Source: JAEULH01 sp034382075 (GTDB lineage: Bacteria; Pseudomonadota; Alphaproteobacteria; Rhodospirillales; Defluviicoccaceae). From it: 64,000 nt of DNA. The stretch's first letter is position 1, and each line of letters opens with the position of its first letter. Location of the stretch: NCBI GenBank assembly GCA_034382075.1, contig JAXMOZ010000007.1, forward strand, positions 15,064 through 79,063, written 5' to 3'. Below are positions 34,955 to 43,114 of the stretch, piece by piece. Made by a program: the position numbers and the translations under genes. The notes below the pieces were generated by a model. It was not told where the DNA came from. It was given only the letters and a program-made list of their open reading frames with translations, and did no database searches.

Positions 34955-36292
34955 TCAGCGCGCGAACACGGCGGCGAGCTCGAGGTGGGCCGACCAGAGG
35001 AACTGGTCGACGGGGGTCAGCTTGACCAGCCGGTAGCCGCCGCCCGAGAGAATCTTCGCGTCGCGGACGAAGGTGTCGGGGTTGCAGGAGACGCAGACCG
35101 CCACCGGCACCTTCGACGCCGCCAGCGCCCGCGCCTGCTCCCTCGCCCCGGCCCGCGGCGGATCCAGCACCACCGCATCGAACCGGTCGAGTTCCTCCGC
35201 CGCGAGCGGCCGGGCGAAGAGGTTGCGCCGCTCCGTGGCAAGCCGCGGGTTGCCCCGCGCGGCCGCCGCCAGCGCGTCCACTGCGTCGGGGTCGGCATCG
35301 ATGGCGTGCACCCGCGCTCCGGCAGCCGCCAGCGGCAGGGCGAAGGTGCCGACGCCGCAGAACAGGTCCGCGACCGCCCCCGCTCCCTCCGTACCCTCGA
35401 GGACCGCGTCTACCAGCGCCGCCTCGCCCCGCGCCGTGGCCTGGAGAAAGCAGCCGGGCGCGACCGCCACCGGGACGCCGGCGATCACGACCTGCGCCGG
35501 CCGCCGCTGGACCACCGGCTCCGCCGGCGCGGATGCGTCCTTGCGCCAGGACAGCCGCGCCAAGTCGGCCTCGTGGGCGAAGCGGGCCAACCGCTCGAAC
35601 AGCGCCGGCGGTGGCGGCTTCGGCCAGTTGAGGACGACGTCGAGGCCGCCGTCGAGCAGCACCACGGCGATCCGGGTGCGCCGGCCGGGAGCGAGGATGT
35701 CGGCGAGCAGAGCCCGCAGGGCCGGCAGCAGGGCCACGATCCGCGGGGCGAGAACGAGGCAGGTCGCGAGGTCCACGACCGCATGGCTGTGGGTTTCGGC
35801 GAAGCCCAGCGCGATCCGCCCGCCGCTCCCTGCCCTGCTCTCGACGCTGAGGGTCGCCCGCCTGCGCTCTCCCGCAGCAATTGTCACCGCCGGGCGAAGT
35901 TCGTAGCCGGCGATGTCCGCCTTCGCCAGGGCGCCGGTGAGCCGTCCGATCTTCCAGGCCAGGTAGGCGCTGGGATCCAGGTGCTGCAACGAGCAGCCGC
36001 CGCAGCGGCCGAAGTGCGGGCACGGCGGCTCGACGCGCTCCGGCGACCGATCCAGGATCTCGACGATCTCCGCGGCGAAACCGTCGGCCCGCGCCTCGCC
36101 GATCCGCACCCGGACCCGCTCTCCCGGCAGGGTCCCGGCGATGTAAAGCCGCCTGCCGTCGGGCATCAGCGCCACCCCGTCGCCCCGCCCGCCGAGCCGC
36201 TCGACCAGCACCTCGACGAGCCCGGCCGGGGCCACGGGCAGCGGAGAGCGCACCGCCCGCACCGGCCGGGAGCGACTGCTTGAGCGCTTCAT
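34955..36292 (-). CDS. TrmA/RlmD-type class I SAM-dependent RNA (uracil-5) methyltransferase
   Basis: A 445-residue protein of the RlmD/RlmC/TrmA family, which makes 5-methyluridine in rRNA or tRNA. The N-terminal TRAM-like stretch (VERLGGRGDGVALMPDGR) is followed by an Fe-S motif, CPHFGRCGGC (Cys91, 97 and 100), and a fourth Cys in DLATCLVLAPR. The SAM motif is VADLFCGVGTFALPLAAAGA, VLDPPRAG is typical, and the nucleophile Cys lies in SCNPDTFVRD. It is shorter than many RlmD proteins, so the target base is uncertain. A gap of 92 bases separates it from the glycosidase gene downstream. Confidence 0.93.
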   Translation of the reverse strand: MKRSSSRSRPVRAVRSPLPVAPAGLVEVLVERLGGRGDGVALMPDGRRLYIAGTLPGERVRVRIGEARADGFAAEIVEILDRSPERVEPPCPHFGRCGGCSLQHLDPSAYLAWKIGRLTGALAKADIAGYELRPAVTIAAGERRRATLSVESRAGSGGRIALGFAETHSHAVVDLATCLVLAPRIVALLPALRALLADILAPGRRTRIAVVLLDGGLDVVLNWPKPPPPALFERLARFAHEADLARLSWRKDASAPAEPVVQRRPAQVVIAGVPVAVAPGCFLQATARGEAALVDAVLEGTEGAGAVADLFCGVGTFALPLAAAGARVHAIDADPDAVDALAAAARGNPRLATERRNLFARPLAAEELDRFDAVVLDPPRAGAREQARALAASKVPVAVCVSCNPDTFVRDAKILSGGGYRLVKLTPVDQFLWSAHLELAAVFAR

Positions 36293-36667
36293 GAGCTAAT
36301 TCCGCCGCAGCAATGCCGGAGGGCACGTGGCCGCTTTCCCACCGCTTGGGCGCTAGGCGGTCCTGCGCAAGGTGGCGATGAGCCGCTCCAGCCGCTATTC
36401 ATCTGAGCGTAAATCGGCCTTTGAGTGCGGGATTCGGGCGGCCTCGCGCTTGTGCGTCGGGTTGCAAGCGAAAGGCGGGACCGTGGGAAAATAGGTGGAT
36501 ATTCCTAGGACTGGAATGTATGGTGGCGGCCAGTCCATGGCAGCGTCCGTCGGCGGTGATCGCATCTACCGCTGCCCCGAGCCGCCGGGACTTCACTTCT
36601 CGCCTTCTCTGCTTCCCACGTCAACCGCGGCCGCCGCGGCCGCGGCCTCGCGTTCACGACAACTGCA
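36293..36667. other. Intergenic region upstream of the exopolysaccharide glycanase gene
   Basis: A 375-base gap between divergent genes. I see no credible gene; arginine-rich frames are chance. It holds a short AT-rich stretch near 36485-36530 (AAAATAGGTGGATATTCC) that could contain the promoter for the glycanase gene, and a GCGGCC-rich palindromic run near 36628-36648. No clear -35/-10 pair was recognised. Confidence 0.6.
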
Positions 36668-37666
36668 ATGGGGTTCCACATGTTTGCTCGCATGGCCATT
36701 GGCTGCTTCGTCTCCTGCCTTTGTGCCTCTCCGCTGGCCCACGCCGCTGGAGGCGCCGGGGACACGGCGTCCGGCGCGCCCGCCGCACCAAGCATCGCTC
36801 AACAGGAAGTTCAGGTGGCCGCAGCCGGAGTTGCGGCAGGCGATCCGCTGAAGGAAGCGCGCCTGAAGGAGGGGCTGGTGCCGCCGGGCTACTGTCTCGT
36901 CTGGGGGGACGAGTTCAACGAACTGGCGCTGGACGCGCGCCCGCCCTGGTCATCCTATTTCCGCTCCTGGAATACGCGCCACCTGGCCGGGAACGGTGAC
37001 GAGGGCGTCAAACTCCACGACGACATGGTGCTTTCTAACGGAGCTACCGTCGGAACGGCACTTCGCCAGGATGGACGGTGGGGCAACCGCACGCATTTTT
37101 TGCATGATCCTTCACAGGGGACACTCAAGCTGCGGGCGTTCCCTGTGAGCGAGGAACTCCGGCCACAGGTCTGGGGATTTCCATACGTGGCATCGATGAT
37201 CAGTGCTGATCTCGCTCCGGGCCAAGTTTATGGTTACTGGGAGATACGGGCGCGCATCAACGCCATCGGCGCCGGGCACCACTTGGCATTTTGGCTTCTG
37301 CCGGACGACGGCTCCTGGCCGCCGGAGGTGGACATCTTCGAGGTGGTGGGTCCCAAGCCGACGGAGTTTTCCGCTAATCTGCACCTCCCCGCCGGCCAGG
37401 CGAAACCGGGGATGACGTTTTACCAGGAACCTCCTACGCCGGATGGGTTTCACACCTTTGCCTTCGAGTGGACGCCCACGACCATGCGCTGGCTCATCGA
37501 CGGCAAGGTCATCCGCACCCACCCGAACTACCTCCCGGCCAAGCCGCTGCACCCGCTGATCTCCTGGGAGATCGGCTCGAACTGGCCGGGCAAGCCCGAC
37601 CAGACGACCCCCTGGCCAGCGGAAGCGGAGATCGACTACATCCGCGTCTACAAGAAGAGCCCATGA
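36668..37666 (+). CDS. Secreted GH16 family beta-glycanase
   Basis: A 332-residue glycosyl hydrolase family 16 protein. It has a signal peptide (MAIGCFVSCLCASPLAHAAGG) after ATG 36668; ATG 36680 is an alternative with a better signal shape. The catalytic motif is PPEVDIFEVVG, with the two glutamates as nucleophile and acid/base in E-x-D-x-x-E spacing. YWEIRARINAIGAGHHLAFW and FEWTPTTMRWLIDGKVIR are also typical. These enzymes cut beta-1,3- or beta-1,4-linked glucans or galactans, and in EPS loci (ExoK/ExsH type) trim or release the polymer. It opens the EPS locus, 277 bases before the flippase on the same strand. Confidence 0.92.
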   Translation: MGFHMFARMAIGCFVSCLCASPLAHAAGGAGDTASGAPAAPSIAQQEVQVAAAGVAAGDPLKEARLKEGLVPPGYCLVWGDEFNELALDARPPWSSYFRSWNTRHLAGNGDEGVKLHDDMVLSNGATVGTALRQDGRWGNRTHFLHDPSQGTLKLRAFPVSEELRPQVWGFPYVASMISADLAPGQVYGYWEIRARINAIGAGHHLAFWLLPDDGSWPPEVDIFEVVGPKPTEFSANLHLPAGQAKPGMTFYQEPPTPDGFHTFAFEWTPTTMRWLIDGKVIRTHPNYLPAKPLHPLISWEIGSNWPGKPDQTTPWPAEAEIDYIRVYKKSP

Positions 37667-37943
37667 CCCATTCGCTCGTCTTCCGGCCCGAAATCCTTCG
37701 TCGTCTTCCGGACCGACACCCTTGCCGGCAGGATTTCTCGCCGCACCGGCGTTGCTCCGCAGGCGTTTGCCCGCGGAGCGATCCGGCGAGGAGAGGGGCG
37801 CCTCGCCCCGGCCGGCGGGTGCCGGGTAGGCGGGTGACGCGGCACCGTCACTTTTTCGGGGCTTCGTTCGCCGGCCGCGACGGCGCCCGCGGCCGGGCGG
37901 AGGCGGCGGCTGTCGTGGACGCGCCCTTGCCCGGCGTCGGCGC

Positions 37944-39413
37944 GTGAGCGCCGACCCGCCCGGGGAGCACCGCCCGCGGATCATCATCACCAGCGCCCTG
38001 TGGCGTCTGTTCGAGATTGCCGGGGCCGAGGTGCTCAGCTTCGGCTTCATGGTGCTCCTGGCCAGGCTCCTCAGTCCCGAAGACTATGGCCTTGTCGCGA
38101 GCGCCGCGCTGTTCGTCGTGTCCTGCCAGACGCTGCTGATGCGCGGGATCCCCGACGCGATCATCCAGGCGGACGTCATCCCCGACGCTCTGCTGGACAC
38201 CGCCTTCTGGATCAATCTGGGGATCGGCTGCGCGCTCTCGCTCGCGCTCATCGCACTGGCCGCTCCCAGCGCCGCGCTCCTGGGGCAGCCGGACCTGCGC
38301 AACGTGATGTTCGGCCTGGCGCCGCTGCCGCCGCTGTTCGCCGCCATCGGCATCTACCACGCTCAACTGCGCCGGGAGATGAAGTTCCGCAAGCTGGCGC
38401 TGCGGACCCACGCGGCGGTGTTGAGCGGCGGTGGGGTCGGCGTCGCTCTGGCGCTCTCCGGCGCCGGGTTCTGGAGCCTGGTCTGCCAGCAACTCAGCTA
38501 CACCGCCGTCAATCTCCTGGTGATTGCTTTTGCCACGGGCTGGCGGCCGCGCATGCGGTTCGAGGCGGAGGCGGCCAAGTCCGTGCGCGGGTTCGGCGGC
38601 ACGGTGAGCGCGGCGGCGTTCCTCGATACCCTCAGCCACGGCGGCCTCGCCTTCATCGTCGGCCTCCGCCAGCCCGCGGCGATGGTGGGCATGTTTTTCA
38701 TGGCCCGCAGGGTGGTGTTTTCCCTGTCCATGTTCACCCACTGGTCCGTCAACGAACTGTCGCTGCCGGTGCTCTCGCGCGTCGCGCCGGACCCGGAGAG
38801 GCACCGAGAAGCCGTCTACATGTGCCTGAAGCTGGCGTCGCTGATCACGGTTCCGGCTTTCGCCGGGGTCGCGGTCTTTGCCGATCGGATCGTTCCGCTG
38901 GCCTTCGGCCCCGAGTGGGCCGAGAGCACGGGAGCGCTCCAGGTCCTGTTGCTCGCCGGGATCCTGCAGGCCATCCCATCGGTCGCGAGCCAGGTGTTCA
39001 ACTCGGTCGGGCAGCCCCACCACACCCTGCAGATCAACATCGTCACCAGCGTGCTGATCGTGGTCTTGGTCGGCCTGCTTGCCGGCCACGGCATCGTCGC
39101 CGCCGCAACCGGCGTCCTGATCGCTTACGCCGTGGCCGCGCCGATGGCGCTCTTGCGGCTCAGGACCTCGGTTCAGCTCAGCTTGCTCCGCCTGGGCCGC
39201 GAGCAGGCGCTGATCTGGTTCGGGATTGGCGCGCTCAGCCTGGCGGTGGCGGCCATCGACAGGATCCTCCCCGCGGACCTCTCGCCGGTGGCGGTGCTGG
39301 TCGCCGAACTCGGGCTTTGGGCGCTGGGCGTCGCACTGATCGTCTACCTGGCGCTGCCTCAAGGCCGGTCCTGGATCGCCGCGTTCCTGAGCCGCCCCGG
39401 CGGGGGACTGTAG
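37944..39413 (+). CDS. Wzx-like polysaccharide flippase (MOP superfamily)
   Basis: A 489-residue polytopic membrane protein with about 12-14 helices, starting at GTG 37944. The N-terminal motif RLFEIAGAEVLSFGFMVLLA and LLARLLSPEDYGLVASAALF are typical of WzxC/ExoT flippases, which flip undecaprenyl-linked repeat units to the periplasm. The gene lies on the plus strand, opposite to the other polymer genes, and its stop is only three bases from the stop of the GT4 gene on the other strand, so the two units converge. Being in the same locus, it is the most likely exporter of this polymer's repeat unit. Confidence 0.9.
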   Translation: MSADPPGEHRPRIIITSALWRLFEIAGAEVLSFGFMVLLARLLSPEDYGLVASAALFVVSCQTLLMRGIPDAIIQADVIPDALLDTAFWINLGIGCALSLALIALAAPSAALLGQPDLRNVMFGLAPLPPLFAAIGIYHAQLRREMKFRKLALRTHAAVLSGGGVGVALALSGAGFWSLVCQQLSYTAVNLLVIAFATGWRPRMRFEAEAAKSVRGFGGTVSAAAFLDTLSHGGLAFIVGLRQPAAMVGMFFMARRVVFSLSMFTHWSVNELSLPVLSRVAPDPERHREAVYMCLKLASLITVPAFAGVAVFADRIVPLAFGPEWAESTGALQVLLLAGILQAIPSVASQVFNSVGQPHHTLQINIVTSVLIVVLVGLLAGHGIVAAATGVLIAYAVAAPMALLRLRTSVQLSLLRLGREQALIWFGIGALSLAVAAIDRILPADLSPVAVLVAELGLWALGVALIVYLALPQGRSWIAAFLSRPGGGL

Positions 39414-39416
39414 GGA

Positions 39417-40649
39417 TTAGCTGGGGGTGCGGCCCCCACCGACCGGCACCGAGGGCGCCTTGGGAACCGCGGCCCGATCAAACCATCCAGCACGGGCCTC
39501 GGCGTAGACATCAAGAGTCCGCCTGCCGATCTCGCCCCAGCTGGGAATCGAGGCTCGCCGGTCTGCCATCTCCTCGGCAAGACGCTGCAGGCGTTCGGGA
39601 GCCGCGGCCCAGTCCCGGAGAACGTCGGCCAGGGCCTCCGCCGAGCCGGGGGCGACGAGACGGGCGCCGCCCCCCTCCCCGAAAAGTTCGCGAAAGCCGT
39701 CGATGGTGGTCCCCAGGATAGGCTTACCCTGGGCTATCGCCGTCATCGCCACGCCGCTGGCGTCGATCTCGCGGTAGGGCAAGACGATCGCATCGGCTCT
39801 GGCCATCAACCTGCGCAGCTCGTCGTCGTCCACGAACTCGAAGCGGAAGTGCACGATCTCCGCCAGTCCTCGCGAAGCGACAAAGCTCTCGAAGCCGCCG
39901 GTGTCCATGTACGGCTTGCCGACGATCTGCACCTTGAAGCGCACCCGCTGATCCGGCGATAGCAGTGCCAAAGCCTCGAGAAGCACGTCCACGCCCTTGT
40001 AGGGCTTGATCTTTCCGAACTGAAGCAGCACCAGCGGCGCGGTCTCGGACCGCCGCTTCGGCGCCGGCGCCTGGACGGGCTGGTTGAGCAAGCCATGGGG
40101 CAGCTGATGCAGCCGTTCCGCATCGACGCCGTTCGCGACAAGCCGCTCGCGCGCCGCGGCGGTATGCACGATCACCGCATCGACCGCACGAGGCAGGGCG
40201 AGGTGGCCCGCGCGCATCAACCAGCTCCCGGCCCCGTTGTAGGGGTTGCTGTCGTGCATCGTCAGCACCACCGGCCGTTTCCGCCGCAGCCAGCGCACGG
40301 CTTGGTGATCGAGCACCGGCAGCGGCAGCCACTGGCAATGGAGGATGTCGACGCGGAGGCGCTCCAGCAGGCCGTCGAGCCGGATCATGTCGATGCCGTG
40401 GCAGAGCCCCTTTACCGCTTGCCGCGCTGATCCGGTGAGCGCCCGCAGGCCCGGCCACTCGCAGGCGGCGTAGAAATGCGAGACGCTCCTGGCCGGCGAA
40501 CCAGGATCCCCCTCGCCGCCGGTGCCGATGATGGTGACGTCGCAGCCCTGCTCGTGAAGGCCGGCCGCCAACGCCTCGTCGTATGGCAGGCTGAAGCCGC
40601 TGGGGTCGAGAAGTGCGATCCGGACGGGCGAGGTCGACTGGGAGGCCAT
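39417..40649 (-). CDS. Glycosyltransferase family 4 (GT-B fold)
   Basis: A 410-residue retaining glycosyltransferase of the GT4 group. N-terminal acceptor-side domain: RIALLDPSGFSLPYDEALA, then ILHCQWLPLPV and VVLTMHDSNPYNGAGSW. C-terminal donor domain: LLQFGKIKPYKGVDVLLEAL and the acidic motif EIDASGVAMTAIAQGKPIL, where the first Glu corresponds to the EX7E-type region. It has no membrane segment and acts at the inner face on lipid-linked sugars. It is the last gene of the leftward EPS operon, 16 bases after the GT2 gene. Donor and acceptor cannot be read from sequence. Confidence 0.9.
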   Translation of the reverse strand: MASQSTSPVRIALLDPSGFSLPYDEALAAGLHEQGCDVTIIGTGGEGDPGSPARSVSHFYAACEWPGLRALTGSARQAVKGLCHGIDMIRLDGLLERLRVDILHCQWLPLPVLDHQAVRWLRRKRPVVLTMHDSNPYNGAGSWLMRAGHLALPRAVDAVIVHTAAARERLVANGVDAERLHQLPHGLLNQPVQAPAPKRRSETAPLVLLQFGKIKPYKGVDVLLEALALLSPDQRVRFKVQIVGKPYMDTGGFESFVASRGLAEIVHFRFEFVDDDELRRLMARADAIVLPYREIDASGVAMTAIAQGKPILGTTIDGFRELFGEGGGARLVAPGSAEALADVLRDWAAAPERLQRLAEEMADRRASIPSWGEIGRRTLDVYAEARAGWFDRAAVPKAPSVPVGGGRTPS

Positions 40650-40665
40650 GGTTCGTCCCCGCGAC

Positions 40666-41841
40666 TTAAAGACCTGAGGCCCGTGACGAAGACGGCGGCT
40701 CCCAGGTTACCGCCCGGTGCCCGCGCAGGGCTTTCCAGACACCGACGGTGTTGCCGGCGAAGGCGAGCGCGACGTTCCAAGCGAGCCGAGAGAATGGAAG
40801 GTTCAACCGAACCGAAATGGCAAAGAGCGCGCTCGCCAGCGCAACCGCCGCAACAGCCGGCAGAAATCCGAAGCTGATCGCCGCGGCCGCCAGGAGGCAG
40901 AGCAGCGAGGCGGCGATCAGATAGCCGCCGATCCAGCGGACAAAGCGGTGAGCGAGGTACTTGTAGACGTTCCAGGCGCTGAGCTGCTTCAGCTCCGGCC
41001 AGAGCTCGAAGTGGACGGCCATGCACTCGCACGAGATCCGGATCTTGCGGCGGAACTCTTCGGCCGCGTGCGTCGAGTGGGTCTCGCACGCCCGCAGCTC
41101 CGGCGCTCGCACCACGCGCTTGCCGGCCAGCAGCACCGACAGGGACACGTAGATGTCGTCGAACATGCCCCGGGGGACGACCCGATGCAGGCTCCGCCGG
41201 ACGGCGAACAAGGAGCCGTCGGCGCCGATCACCGACCCCGTGTCGGTTTCCAGGCCCTTGGTCCACTCGTTGAACGACCAGAAAGCGCTTCCGACTTGCG
41301 CCACCGGGCTATCGGCGGCATTGACGTAGGTGAGGTCCGAGCAAACGCAGCCGATGCTCTGGTCGGCGAAGTAGCGCCGCAGCACCGCTACGGCATTCGG
41401 GGCAACCCTGACGTTCGCGTCGGTGAACACGACGATCGACGCGGTCGTTCCGGCGACCAGAAGGTTCATGCCGTGGGTCTTGCCGCGCCGGTCCGAGGAG
41501 ATGACCAGGCGGATCTGGTCCCGGTACTCCTCGAGGATGGCGGTGGTGCCGTCGCTGGGCGCGTCCGCATAGATCGCGATGTCGAGGTCGCCGCCGGCCG
41601 CCGCTCGGAGGCGCAACAGGTCTTCGACCTTGTCCCGGATCACGGCTTTCTCGTTGTAGACGCAGAGGCAAATCGCAAAGGTCAGGGGGTCGCCTTCCGT
41701 CGGCTCAGCGGCGCACTGGACCGGGGCGAAACGACGGACGCGCCGGGCGATGAGCAGCGTCAGCTGGTAGGGGCCGAACGGCCAGACCGCGGCCAGCGCC
41801 AATAGCGCTCCCAGCACGATAAGAACGCCTGCGATCGTCAT
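40666..41841 (-). CDS. Membrane-bound glycosyltransferase family 2
   Basis: A 391-residue GT-A glycosyltransferase. One N-terminal membrane segment (IAGVLIVLGALLALAAVWPF) precedes the catalytic domain: CLCVYNEKAVIRDKVEDLL, IAIYADAPSDGTTAIL and the D-x-N/D-x-D-like VVFTDANVRV. GADGSLFAVRR is conserved. Two or three C-terminal membrane helices follow (LIAASLLCLLAAAAISFGF). The ATG 41841 follows GAAGGGA at about ten bases and begins a natural membrane segment, so it is preferred although it lies 137 bases inside the upstream polymerase frame. It likely adds a sugar to the lipid-linked repeat unit. Confidence 0.9.
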   Translation of the reverse strand: MTIAGVLIVLGALLALAAVWPFGPYQLTLLIARRVRRFAPVQCAAEPTEGDPLTFAICLCVYNEKAVIRDKVEDLLRLRAAAGGDLDIAIYADAPSDGTTAILEEYRDQIRLVISSDRRGKTHGMNLLVAGTTASIVVFTDANVRVAPNAVAVLRRYFADQSIGCVCSDLTYVNAADSPVAQVGSAFWSFNEWTKGLETDTGSVIGADGSLFAVRRSLHRVVPRGMFDDIYVSLSVLLAGKRVVRAPELRACETHSTHAAEEFRRKIRISCECMAVHFELWPELKQLSAWNVYKYLAHRFVRWIGGYLIAASLLCLLAAAAISFGFLPAVAAVALASALFAISVRLNLPFSRLAWNVALAFAGNTVGVWKALRGHRAVTWEPPSSSRASGL

Positions 41842-43114
41842 CTTTGCTGTTCCCTTCGCGTGAGCCGCCGTCGCCAGCGCCCGGTGTTAGCTTTGGCCAG
41901 CCGGCGAGAGCCATGTGCAGGAACTGCACGTAGAACGCGTTCAAATACCCGCCAAGGAACGTGAACTGGATCAGGCAAGCCACGGAGATGATCAGGTTGG
42001 GAGACCGCCGGAACAGACAATACAGATAGAACGCCAGGAAGGGGATCGCGCCAAAAAGACCGTACTCTGCCACCAGCTTGAGCCACGACGAGTCCTGAAC
42101 CCGATAATCCAGCATGATCCCGAGGTCCAGGATCGCCCCCGGTCCAAAGCCAAACCACAACGCCCGTAAGTCCGTCGCGATGACGTCGCCGACGAACCAG
42201 AATGGTCCCAGAAACCGCATCGAGCCGCTGCCCTGCTTGTTCCCGAACTCGGCGAGGCGATCGACCAGAGCGGAAAATGGAAAAACATCCCGAAACAACA
42301 CGAGCACGCAGGCGCTGGCGATGCCGATGATCACCATCGGCAGCATCTGCCGCTGCTGCACCGCAAGGGCTATGGCAACACCGACGAGAAGAATGAAGCC
42401 GGTGCCGGAGAACGACGTGAGGTAGGCGGCGCCGAACAAGGCGAAGGCCGCTGGCCGGCAAAAATACATGTATTCGATGACGATCGCGAAGGCGATGATC
42501 TGTGACAGATGCGACGGCTCAAGGAACCAGAAGCCTGTGCTTTTCAGGATGGCGCCTTCGGACGTAACCGGAATACGCAGGTTGAAGCCCTGGATGAAGA
42601 ACGACTCCGGCAAGACGAGGTCCAACGGGAACATCGCGTTGGCGCCCAAAGGGAACTGGATCAGAAACTGGACGATGGCGCAGGCTGCGCAAAAGAGCAC
42701 CACCGTTTGGAAGGTTCCGAGCAGCTTTACGTAGTCTTCCCTGGCCATAGGCGCTACCGCCATGGACGGAGCGTAGAGGACGAGAAGCATAGGCAGCGAA
42801 AGCAGGGAGAACTCTTTGCTGCGGGCAAACAGCGTCAGAAGAAGCGCCGAGGCTGCCACGCAGTACAGCACGATGCGCTGCGGCGAGAGAACCAAGAGTC
42901 CTTTGAAGATGCCGTAAAGGAACGCCGCAAAGCACAGCACGAAGCCGACGCCGAGTTCGCCGCCGGATCCGGGGACGGCCAGCCGCTGCAACACGGTCAC
43001 GCACAGGAGGATGATGAGCGGGAGACGGCTATCGGAAATGCGCAAGGCGCTTGCGGGCGCGCTTCGTGCGCCCCTCGTCAAGCGCCGAGGGTCCCCGGCG
43101 CTGACCCCCATCAT
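41705..43114 (-). CDS. Wzy-like O-antigen/EPS polymerase, overlapping the GT2 gene
   Basis: A 469-residue polytopic protein with at least ten helices and the loop pattern of Wzy-type polymerases (VASALLLTLFARSKEFSL, STGFWFLEPSHLSQIIAF, then a large loop with FGNKQGSGSMRFLGPF). It starts at ATG 43114, overlapping the Wzc-like gene stop (ATGA). Its C-terminus is odd. The frame runs 137 bases into the GT2 gene and ends in a hydrophilic Asp/Arg tail, while another frame ends at TGA 41838-41840, touching the GT2 ATG. A late frameshift is therefore possible, so the true end may be 41838. Confidence 0.82.
   Translation of the reverse strand: MMGVSAGDPRRLTRGARSAPASALRISDSRLPLIILLCVTVLQRLAVPGSGGELGVGFVLCFAAFLYGIFKGLLVLSPQRIVLYCVAASALLLTLFARSKEFSLLSLPMLLVLYAPSMAVAPMAREDYVKLLGTFQTVVLFCAACAIVQFLIQFPLGANAMFPLDLVLPESFFIQGFNLRIPVTSEGAILKSTGFWFLEPSHLSQIIAFAIVIEYMYFCRPAAFALFGAAYLTSFSGTGFILLVGVAIALAVQQRQMLPMVIIGIASACVLVLFRDVFPFSALVDRLAEFGNKQGSGSMRFLGPFWFVGDVIATDLRALWFGFGPGAILDLGIMLDYRVQDSSWLKLVAEYGLFGAIPFLAFYLYCLFRRSPNLIISVACLIQFTFLGGYLNAFYVQFLHMALAGWPKLTPGAGDGGSREGNSKDDDRRRSYRAGSAIGAGRGLAVRPLPADAAHRPARPSFRPGPVRR

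Noticed and set aside
34863..36326. GH63-like hydrolase extended to a 1403-codon frame
   Set aside because: The first about 490 codons are the antiparallel-phase shadow of the RNA methyltransferase gene; the hydrolase begins at 34862.
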